DNA of 64,000 nt from Apus apus. Taxonomy: Eukaryota; Chordata; Aves; Apodiformes; Apodidae. The notes beneath the pieces were generated by a model, which was given only the letters and a program-made list of their open reading frames with translations, ran no database searches and had not been told where the DNA came from. How positions within the stretch are numbered: the first letter of the stretch is position 1; the number at the start of each line of letters is the position of its first letter. Location of the stretch: positions 133,977,132 to 134,041,131 of the forward strand of contig NC_067282.1 of the NCBI RefSeq assembly GCF_020740795.1. Reading direction: 5' to 3'. A program made the translations under genes and the position numbers. This document shows positions 48,481 to 57,100 of the stretch, piece after piece.

Positions 48481-50000
48481 TCCGCTTATTCCAAGCGACT
48501 CATCATTCCTCTCTGCTTATTTCCCCTGGCACTAAACTTGCAGTTCTGTGAGCTACAAGATACACCGTATTCTGACCAGAAAGGAGTCTAGTGTGTTACC
48601 TACCGGGCATGCCTTCAAAGCTCTTACCGGCTTCCGACGTGCTATTGTGGCGGACACTTCCTGGGTTTGGGATAAGAAAGAAACCACAGCTGGGAATAAA
48701 CAGATACAAGAGAAAAAAAAAATAAATTTAAAAGTAAATAATTTATTCATGCCCGCTCTGCTTCATCTGCCCGATCTGTGGTGTCGGCAACCATTTCAGT
48801 GCCGTACTGCCACTGTTTTGTCCAAAAGACACGTGTTTGTGGAAGAAGGAACTACAGATGCTGAAATGCCTATATTAGGTGTTACCGACAATACCCTTTC
48901 CTCCTGTGCCACGTAATGTTATTGAAGGGAATATGTTTGGCTTCAATCAACAAAACAAGTGCACTTCTCACTACACCCGGCTGCCATGCTTATAGAAACC
49001 ATTTGGATGACATTTAGATTATTCTTATCAGCATCATCATAATCATGAATTTTGCGACAGAAAAACCGAGCCATGGTTTTAGAGTAAAATTTAACTTCCA
49101 GAAAAGAAACGGCACAATTTGATTTCTTTTATACAACTTTCCACCTCCCTTCACCCCTCCCCGAGGTAAGCTCGGGGATAAGACCGGCTTCGATCTGAAA
49201 ATTCTGAAGATTTGGAAACGTCTCCGTTTCAGCTGTACTGGGTCGAACTCTGCCAGCACCACTTCGAAGTTTTCCTGAGCCAGCCTTTCCTTTTTATTTT
49301 TACAATTCACTTTTCCTTGTTCTTCTTCTTTCCCCCAAGCACATCTTTAAAAGCAGAGGCACATTAAAAATATATATATATATCTGAAGGCGAACAAACA
49401 CTAGAAATAGAACATTAAAAGTCTCTCCTGGCTCTCCCAGTTCACCTCCAGCGCAGCTGCCCCAGCCCCAGCCTGAAGGTCTGACAGGGAGAATGGGCAT
49501 TACAGGAGATACACATCTGTGTGTCTATATGTATATACATACGGACACACTTACAGAAGTATAAATACGACGATTTCAGAATCTGAAAGAAATATAAACA
49601 AGATTATTTTGGGATGTAAATAATCGTTGAAATGATTAAGCTTCTGTCTCTTGGTGATCGATATTAGTGTTTCACAAAAGGACGTCCCAGCGTCTGAACT
49701 GAACTTGTGGATGAAAGTGGCTAAGTTAAACCAAACCACGAGAAGGTTTTTTTATCGTATATTGGCCGGCAGACAACGTTATCAAACCAATAGTGCAATC
49801 CCGATTCCACCTGAAGGAATATTTCGTTGTGTCACGGGGAAAGCTGGACCCATGTCCTGGGTCTGGTTAACTGGAGGAGGTGCTCCCAGGGTGCCTGGAA
49901 GAGCTTTTTGCCAAGAAAACTCCTTCAGTCATTAGATAATTAACCTGAAACGAACACTGGCAAACGCTACGGACCCAGGAGACTTCGGAGCCCGGTTCTG
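48481..50000. other. Intronic AT-richer DNA, no exon seen
   Basis: No exon recognised. A short (AT)n tract is at about 49371-49383. Scattered CpGs persist (for example TACCGGGCATGCC), consistent with low methylation in the promoter domain. Confidence 0.45.
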
Positions 50001-50009
50001 GCTCATTTC

Positions 50010-50490
50010 GGCTACATTTGTGTTCAGTTATCTGCGGCGCACGTTTCTCTTTCGGAGTTCGTTTTCAAACCCGAACCCCGGCATCTGCAGCGCACGTCTG
50101 TCCACCAAGCCTTCCACCACTAAAAGTTCTTTTTTTCTTTCTTCCCTCCTCCCCGCCCCGCAAAAAAAGGACAAATGTCCAGCGAGGCAAAGAGGAAGAG
50201 CGACTGTCTCCTGCATGGTTGCAGCTACACGGGGCGGGGAAGGGTCGAGCATCCAACGGCGCGGCGGTGCCGAAGGGGGTAAGAAGCCGTTCGGCTGGGA
50301 GAAGGGCAAAGGAGAGGCAACTAACCTGCAGGGAAACGTCTCTTCTGACTGGCATCTTCTCAGGAAGGAGAAAGGGAAGAGAGGAAACGCCAGCTCTTCC
50401 TGCGGGAGCGGCGAGGGGTGCGGGGACCCGGCAGGCGCTGGCAGACGCTGCGACCCCGGCGAGGCGCTGAGCGCCCCGCTCGCCCCCTGA
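50010..50490. promoter_or_regulatory. CpG-rich patch about 1 kb upstream of exon 1B
   Basis: GC-rich with many CpGs. It is shorter and less dense than the other islands. It probably belongs to the exon 1B promoter region. The open frames over it have no domain. Confidence 0.5.
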
Positions 50491-50606
50491 CACCGGTTGT
50501 TTCACACCAGTCCTCTCCCTCCCCTTCTCACGCCAAATTCAATCTAGCCAGGAAGCTACGAGTGTGCGTGTCTTTATTTCTCATTCAGGCGGGCTAGGAC
50601 AACATA

Positions 50607-50609
<3 letters not shown>

Positions 50610-50639
<30 letters not shown>
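50610..50639 (+). repeat. T homopolymer (30 nt)
   Basis: Thirty T residues between ACATATAC and AAAGATCC. There is no retroposon body attached, so it is a simple repeat rather than a tail. Confidence 0.95.
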
Positions 50640-50646
<7 letters not shown>

Positions 50647-51018
50647 CCCCTGAAACCGGATCATATTTTTCCACACCGAGGACAAGGAGAGCCAAACCCC
50701 TGCCGAGGATGGAAGGACAGAGGAGTCCTTCGGGGGAACTGGGGCAGCCGCCCATAATAAAGCAATTAACCGAGAGCGGAGCTGGGAGCTGCCAGCTCCT
50801 GCAGGATCTCTCCCAGGGCGAGCTGAAAGGGTGCCACGGCAGATGCAGGGAGCCAGCCTCTCGCAGCCCGCAGAAGGAGAGCCTTAAAAAAGCCCCATGA
50901 AGCGGGTGAGGAGAGTTTGCGGAGTGAGGCGTGCGGAGAGGGCTCAGCCAGAGAGCATGGGTTCATTGCAGCCTGGGCTAGACTAGATCAGTGTCTCTCC
51001 ATTGTCATCCTCCCCTCT

Positions 51019-51063
51019 AAAAAAAAAAAAAAAAAAAAAAAAGGGGGAGAGAGAGAAAAAAAG
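51019..51063 (+). repeat. 45-nt homopurine tract upstream of exon 1B
   Basis: Twenty-four A residues are followed by GGGGG and a GA/A-rich stretch without any pyrimidine. It lies about 450 bp before the exon 1B ATG and parallels the longer homopurine tract before exon 1A. A CCAAT box (51089-51093) follows just downstream. Confidence 0.95.
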
Positions 51064-51088
51064 TAGGCGGATTGCAGTGACTGACTGC

Positions 51089-51093
51089 CCAAT
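51089..51093 (+). promoter_or_regulatory. WNT7B: CCAAT box of the putative exon 1B promoter
   Basis: CCAAT occurs in CTGCCCAATGGCAG, a good NF-Y context, about 425 bp before the exon 1B ATG and just before the (GA)n tract. If it works at the usual 60-100 bp spacing, transcription would start near 51150-51190. No TATA box was seen. Confidence 0.35.
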
Positions 51094-51120
51094 GGCAGCC
51101 CCGAGTCTCAGGAGAGTTAC

Positions 51121-51125
51121 AGAGA

Positions 51126-51156
<31 letters not shown>

Positions 51157-51157
51157 G
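51121..51157. repeat. WNT7B: (GA)n tract upstream of exon 1B
   Basis: About 37 bp of almost pure AG repeats (one GGG interruption) end 360 bp before the exon 1B ATG. This is nearly the same position as the GA tract relative to exon 1A. Confidence 0.95.
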
Positions 51158-51237
51158 CATTTTCTGCCATCCAAATCCCTTAAACCATCCTCATTCCAAC
51201 ACGAGAACCCACTGTAACAACTTCCAACCACTGAGAC

Positions 51238-51318
51238 ATGACAGGCAGGAGCCCAGAGGCAGCAGCAGCAGCGAGAGCAGCAGCAGCAGCACATACTCTG
51301 CACAGGGAGCAGCATTAG
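51238..51318 (+). other. Upstream ORF in exon 1B leader encoding a poly-alanine peptide (26 aa)
   Basis: ATG with G at -3 opens a 26-codon frame ending in TAG, about 200 bases before the WNT7B ATG. A CAG-type repeat is read in the GCA frame, giving five alanines, an Arg, then five alanines. No other ATG lies between it and the WNT7B start, so reinitiation downstream is possible. It needs a transcription start before 51238. Confidence 0.5.
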
Positions 51319-51345
51319 CACCAGGGGAATACTAGACACAACAAT

Positions 51346-51372
51346 ACAAACAAACAAACAAACAAACAGACA
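51346..51372. repeat. (CAAA)n tetranucleotide repeat in exon 1B leader
   Basis: About six ACAA/CAAA units end in CAGACAAAG, inside the presumed 5' untranslated region of exon 1B. Confidence 0.9.
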
Positions 51373-51516
51373 AAGCCCCCCCAAGCCCAAGGGACTGGAT
51401 TCCAACTCAGATTCAAGCCACAGCTGACACCAAAAAGGGTGGGGAATTACGACCAGGGGGGGCCAGAAAGGAATAACCAAGGAAGCGAACTCCAAGAGTG
51501 TAAACGGGATTCAGCC

Positions 51517-51599
51517 ATGATCCTTTTTTCATCTCGCAGTGTGTTACTCTCAGTGTATTACCCTCAGATTTTCCTCATCCTTACCAGTGGGAGTTACCT
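51517..51599 (+). CDS. WNT7B: WNT7B alternative first coding exon, form 1B (partial gene)
   Basis: This is a second N-terminus for WNT7B. The sequence shows ATG (G at -3) then MILFSSRSVLLSVYYPQ, then IFLILTSGSY and two bases of a Leu codon before CT|GTAAGT (donor 51600). The exon ends in phase 2 like exon 1A, so splicing to the shared exon 2 gives ...GSYL then ALSSVV. I recall a mouse Wnt7b isoform with a very similar start (…PQIFL…GSYLALSSVV); that record should be checked. The peptide has one basic residue (Arg7) and two hydrophobic segments (9-15 and 18-23), so it is a less typical signal peptide than 1A. It lies 7.16 kb downstream of the 1A ATG with its own CpG-rich flank, CCAAT box and leader. 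Exon 2 is outside the window. Confidence 0.85.
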
Positions 51600-51618
51600 G
51601 TAAGTGATCCAGATTCTT

Positions 51619-51655
51619 TTTTTTTTTTTTTAAATTTAATTATTTTTTTTTTTCA
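51619..51655. repeat. T-rich low-complexity tract after exon 1B donor
   Basis: Two T runs separated by AAATTTAATTA begin about 20 bases after the donor. It is low complexity, with no retroposon body. Confidence 0.9.
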
Positions 51656-51761
51656 AAATCCTGTCTGAAATGACCCCGCTAGCAGCTACCTAGGGGCAAT
51701 ACGCAAAGCAAGCAGAGGGAGCCGGGAGAAGCCAGCACGGGCAGCAGCTCCGTGCAGTGCC

Positions 51762-51835
51762 TGGTGGTGAGGATGGTGGTGGCGGTGGTGGTGGCGGTGG
51801 TGGTGGCGGCGGAGGTGTGCTGGTGGCGGCGCTGG
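51762..51835 (+). repeat. GGT/GGC-rich trinucleotide tract, G-quadruplex-prone
   Basis: Repeated GGTGGTGGC-type units begin about 160 bases after the exon 1B donor and lead into the CpG island. Frames across it read poly-Val on the plus strand and poly-His or poly-Pro on the minus strand; these are artefacts. Confidence 0.9.
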
Positions 51836-52900
51836 CGCTGCTGGTCGGACCCCGCCGAGGGAAGGTGCACACCGCCAGGTAACTCCCGGGGCTGCCCCGC
51901 CGGCGGGGCCGGGGCCCGGCGTGCCCGCAGCGGGGGCGGCGCACCTTGGAGGGCGGCGGGGCACGGGGCACGGAGCGGCCGGCGTCTCCCCTGGGGACTC
52001 CGACCCCGACTCCTCCTCCTGCCAAACCGGAGACGGGCACCGCTTCGCGCTCGGCGGGGGAAGTGTGTTTCTGCGCGGAGATCCCGAGGAGCGGGGAGCT
52101 GCTGCAGCCGGCGGGGAGCGCCCAGCACCGCAGCCCCGGGGAAGAGCCCCGGCCGCGGAGGCGCTTGGCTAGCCGGCTGCTTTTGCTCCGGAGGGATCTC
52201 CAGTCCCGCAGTTAAAGCTGGCTCCAGGACCTTTTCCTTGTGAGGAAGGGGGTGGAGGTAGGGGTGGGGGAAATGAGAGTCGGTGGGTGGGACTGCAAGG
52301 AGTTTCTGTCTCTTTTTTTTTTTTAATATCTATATCTGTATCTAACGTTGCGGTGGATAAGTAGCGGCTGGGCTAGTCTGTGCGGGTTGCGGAGAAGGTT
52401 TCCGCCGTCGTGTTCCTGCAGGTCCCCCGGCAGGTCTCTGTCCCCCTGGGCTCCGCATTGGGGGGCCGACGGTGGCGGGCCGGGGTCCCGGCGCCGGCCA
52501 ACCGGGGTGCCGAGGGGAGCCGAGGCCGGGCGGGGCTGCACGGCGGAGCTTGGAGGGGCTGGCAGGGAGTTGTCAAGGGCTTCTCCTCTCCCACACTCCA
52601 GGCCAGACCTGACCACGCTTTGGGGCAGCTGTGGTGAGGGAAGGGCGCTGGGGGCAGCAAGTTCCCCGGCCAGTGGAACCGCTCTAAAATCGGGACCCTT
52701 CTCTCCCCCTTGAGCATCCCTCCGGCCCGGGGCGCGGCGTGTCCCTCCATGCCGGGACTCGGGGATCGGGCCCAGGAGAGCTCCGGGAAGAGCAGCGGGA
52801 GCTTCAGGCTCACCTCGGCTCGGGTGAACTCTAGTCGGTGATGGGGAAAACCCGCCTCAGTATCCCCGGCCTCGCATTCCCTTCGGCCGCGGCGTCCGGG
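51830..52900. promoter_or_regulatory. WNT7B: CpG island just downstream of exon 1B
   Basis: About 1 kb of CpG-dense sequence with many GC boxes. It starts 0.2 kb after the exon 1B donor, with one AT-rich gap at about 52310-52350. The long open frames on both strands are compositional. It is best read as the downstream part of the exon 1B promoter island. Confidence 0.65.
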
Positions 52901-53394
52901 CAGATTTCCCTTCTCTCCCATCCCTGTGCCGAGCTCAGACTTTTCTGCATCCTGGCGGGTGCAAAATTTGAGCTCCTACCCCTAAACTATATGTGGACTT
53001 CTATAACTAGAGCTATTTTTTCTGTCTGTGCATGTACGGGAGCACATGCACATGAACAAGCACGTGTGCGTGTGTTTCCTCTGGGTGTGTGTTGTGTATT
53101 TTCTGTGGGCTATGGAAAAAAATACGACCCACCGCTATGGAAGAAAAGTAGGAATAAACACACCCATAAAAAGAAACTGAACGCCTATTTCTGCGTTCTT
53201 AATTCTTAATGAAATGCATATGCCTTGGCTACCAATTTTTAAAGGCGCTTGATTTATGAAAGCACTTCAGGTTTAATTCGGTTGGATGCTCTTGATTAAA
53301 CCAGATAGCCAGAGCTGCGTGTTTCTATTCACAGGCGGGATATGTCTGCTGGTAGGTGACCACTAGTTTGTAACAAAAAAAAATTGCAGTGCCA

Positions 53395-53455
53395 TTTTAT
53401 TATTATTATTATTTTTAAACAGGAGGAAGGAGTCTTAATAAATAAATAAATACAC
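53395..53455. repeat. (TTA)n and (AAAT)n short microsatellites
   Basis: TTATTATTATTATT is followed some 30 bases later by AATAAATAAATAAATA. These are simple repeats in intron 1. Confidence 0.9.
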
Positions 53456-53729
53456 CCTTTTAATATAAGCGTAGCCATATTTTTCTCAAAACCGTAGGAA
53501 ATTACTATCCTACAAAGTTTTCCTTCTATAAATAGTTCAAATCTTGAAACAAAAGTTTTCAACCGCACACCAGATGCTGGGATGCTCGCGGTTTCCCTTG
53601 CTGTGTGACATAATTATAAGGTCCGAAAGCAAAAGCTATAGAAGTATAATAATAATACTAAGGCGACTGCTGAGGGGAAATACAAGGGAAGCAGTGCTTG
53701 CTTTATTTAGAGCGAACTGCTTGGGGATC

Positions 53730-54180
53730 TTTTGAGCGCTGCCCCGCGACAATGAGGAGTTGTTGCGGAAAAAAAAAAAAAAAAAAAGCTCCCTCGCCAT
53801 TCCCTGCTCCATCCCCAGTTCATCCCCTTAGCGGCAGGTCACCCGGAGCTGGACCCGCGGAGCCGAAGCCCAAGCGACTATTGCAGTCCAGCAGAGCAGA
53901 AGGGAAAGGGATCAGGAGGTGAAACCCAACAAAGCACACTCCCAAACCAACGCGCACATCCCTCCATCCATCACTCCAGAAGGACGGAGCCGGTTGCCTC
54001 GCCGGGGAGACAGCAGCGTGCCCGGGGCCGGCGGGAAGAGGCTGCCCGGCCTCCCCCGCCCCAAGCACTTTGCCATCCCCGGCCCCAGCCCCCGGCCGGG
54101 CTTGCTGCGTCTCAGCTGGGTAGCCCCGTTCACCCCCTGTAAGCGGGGAGCAGCAGCGGGGAGAGCTGGGCACGCTGTGA
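53730..54180. promoter_or_regulatory. Weak CpG-rich patch in intron 1
   Basis: GC-rich with a moderate number of CpGs and an A-run at about 53769-53787. This is the last CpG-enriched stretch of the window, marking the downstream edge of the WNT7B promoter domain. Confidence 0.4.
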
Positions 54181-54199
54181 TGCTTTGCCTCGCTCCCAT

Positions 54200-57100
54200 T
54201 TCAGAGTTGAAAGAAAGAGGAGTTATTTCAGTTCTTAATGGATAGTAGCCTAGCGAACTTGTGGTGTTTATCTTGTGGGTAAATATACTTCTCTGGCTTA
54301 CTAATGGTAGCTTTTGAAGATTAAAGCATAGTAGAGCCTGTTCGAGCATTATCTTCTGGTGCCTGTTTCTGCTACCCTCACTCTCTGGAGGGGAGGATGC
54401 TTCCCAAGCTGCTATTAACTGAGCTCTCATGCACTGTCAATGGTTACGTAAATTTTGCCTGTCATCTCTACCATCTTTTGACTATGGGAACAACTCCTTG
54501 GCCTCGGCGTTGCTGGTCCTTCAGGGATAAAGATGAACCCATGTACAAGGGGCAAGATGTAGTGGATAAACAAACCACTTCCAGGGTGTCTGTGCTCTGC
54601 CTGTCTTGGTGTGTGCGACGCAGGCTGAGGCGGGGGTGACATAGGATGCAGCTCATTTATTCTGCTAGAAAAGCTGTAAAGCAAAAATCCCATTGCTATG
54701 AACTGGGATTTTCAGAATGAAAAGACAATGACAAAATGAAATGTCATCTTCCAAACTGAAAAGGCACTAGGGCCTCAGTGTTTTGAGTGCATTAGCTGGG
54801 AAGAAAGTTGTAATATCCTACATTACAAATTTGTTTAAATAACCAACTTCTTTACCAAATTTATTCCTATATTGTAAGCATGCTATCTGATAAAGTAATC
54901 TTTTGTGGCGTGCTTGCATACTAACCTTGGGCCCCCTGAGACACTGCAAACATTTTTACAACCAGAAGCAATTAGTGTCTGACTTTTCAAAAAAGAAAAC
55001 TGACTGCAGCTAGAATAGCTGGCAGTAGCATGATTGATGCATTTTAATGCTCTGGACGTATTTTGGTAATCCAATTACATATTTAAAGTATAAAACTGAC
55101 ATTTAATAATACCGATGTAATTAGTATAAATGTCTAAAAAACAGGATTATGTATAATACTTTTTGGCACTCTTTCTTGCAGTGTGTGTTTGAGTGTGTGT
55201 GTATCTGTACACATAACAGTATTTAGCTTCTTTGAAAGGTGGTGGTGCAAGTCTAACTTTCCATTTGTGTACTCCTTTCACTGTTCACCTTCTTTAGGGT
55301 TGGATGCATTCACCAGCAACATGAGAGTAGGTTGTTAAGAAGCTTATTTCAGAGATTATCTGCTGGTACCTAGACAGAGTTGATTCAGTTACTTGCTATA
55401 AAGCCATTGGGAATAACTCATAAGAGAGAGTGTGTGTGTATGTGGTGATGGCAGCATATATCTTCAAAGCAGCAACATATTTTAAGATCATAATACAACA
55501 AATAATTTGTATTAGTGAGTAGATATTACTGCCTGGTTAGGAAACGCAGAGGCAGAAAAATCCTCTGCATGTTTTGCATCTGTTCTGCTAATGCTCCTGT
55601 GTCCTTACAATTCCACATCCTTTACAACAGGGCTTCTCCACACTGGTGGGAAGTAGGTTAGAAGAAATGCATATTTGTCATATGCCTACAGGAAAGTACA
55701 CGTCTAATCCCTAAAGATTAGGATTGCTGAGGACAGTCCCTGAGATCTGTCTCTTTGTCTATGCAGAGAGGGAGGGAGCTACACAAGCAGAGAACAGCCA
55801 GTCTGCTCTTTGGTGCAGACCCTTCTAGGGGACAGCAGGCATGGCAACCAGCATGACTGTTGCTCCCACATTACCTGAAACAGTCAGGGCTACACAATCT
55901 GGCCCACTCTTCCCATTCTGGTTAGATTAGGATTGTATTGACCTCTGTGATAAAACTGGCTGTTATGTGAACAGGATTATCCCTGGCTCAGTCGCTGGGA
56001 AATCCGTCATTTCCCTGCTTCTGCACCTTATTTATCTTATAACTGACACTGTGCACTCTTTAGGGCAATCTTGTTCTCCCAGCCTCTATTTGTGCAGTGT
56101 CCTGTGCCTGAGGAGAGTTCTGCTGAGATCCTTAGGATACTCCTGTTACATGGTACTGTAATAATAGTAATATATAAGAGTATTTGGAATAGGTCCTCAA
56201 CTTTACTATCCCTACACAGAGGTGTGTTGGCTTAGAGACAGAAGAGGTGACCCTCCAGGAGATATCAACTATTTTCAGGATCACCTAAAGCTAATGCTTT
56301 TGCTCAGCAGAAACAAGAAAGATAAAGAATATTTGCATGCTGGGCTGCCATGATCACTATGAACTTCGCTTACCTGCCTGACACAGGTTATTTCCATGTA
56401 CTGAAGCTACACACAAAGATGGAGAGTGTGATATGGCTTCTTGGCACCTCTGGAGGATAAAGTCCACCATTTCTCTGAGACTAAAATTTTCTGTCTAAAA
56501 CCACAGAGTTTTGGTAAATCTATGACTGGACACCACTCTCCCAGATGTTGTCTAGGCCAGGCATCCAAGTTCTGAATATCCTTGAATCCAAGTGCATTTG
56601 GAGGTGGGCACCTCTCTCAATCCTTTGTGGCAAGCAGATCCTGAGAATTAGACATCTAGCACACCTTAAAACTGAAAAAAAGCAATGACTTAGGTAATTA
56701 CAAGGAAAGGTAGCAGCATCCAGAGTTTCTAGGATGACAGTGTGAAATTATTACATGTGCTGGATTACTAACAAAATATAACAAGTGAATATAAAGCAAC
56801 GTGAAATATTCAGATGAGTAGGTAAGATTAAATGCAGATATGCTTGCATATTAAACAAAGAACAAAGCTAATCCCTCAGAAGACAATTTACAAAGGAGGT
56901 GTTAAGGAGCAAAACAAAGTGAGCTGCAATTATACAGTTAGACTGGCAAATACATTTTATGCAGCTGAAAAAATGCACCATGTGTACCTGGCAATATGGC
57001 ATGCTAAAGGTAGGACGGTGCCAAGTGTTTTCTCAGTGTATGGGACTGTGTAATTTGGACAGAAATACTGTCAGAGAGATTCCTAGGTCCCAAAATACAT

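Larger units (their letters stand above)
44428..51516 (+). other. WNT7B: WNT7B intron 1 between first exons 1A and 1B
   Basis: The interval begins with the exon 1A donor GTAAGT. It carries several CpG islands, a (TTTA)n microsatellite and long A/T homopolymers. No additional coding exon was recognised. For transcripts starting at 1B the distal part is promoter and 5' leader. Confidence 0.7.

Noticed and set aside
50610-50639. T30 run as the tail of a processed pseudogene on the minus strand
   Set aside because: No retrotransposed coding body adjoins the run and no target-site duplication was seen; treated as a simple repeat.
51679-52921. Long frames with poly-Val, poly-His or poly-Pro
   Set aside because: Produced by the GGT/GGC repeat and CpG island; not coding.
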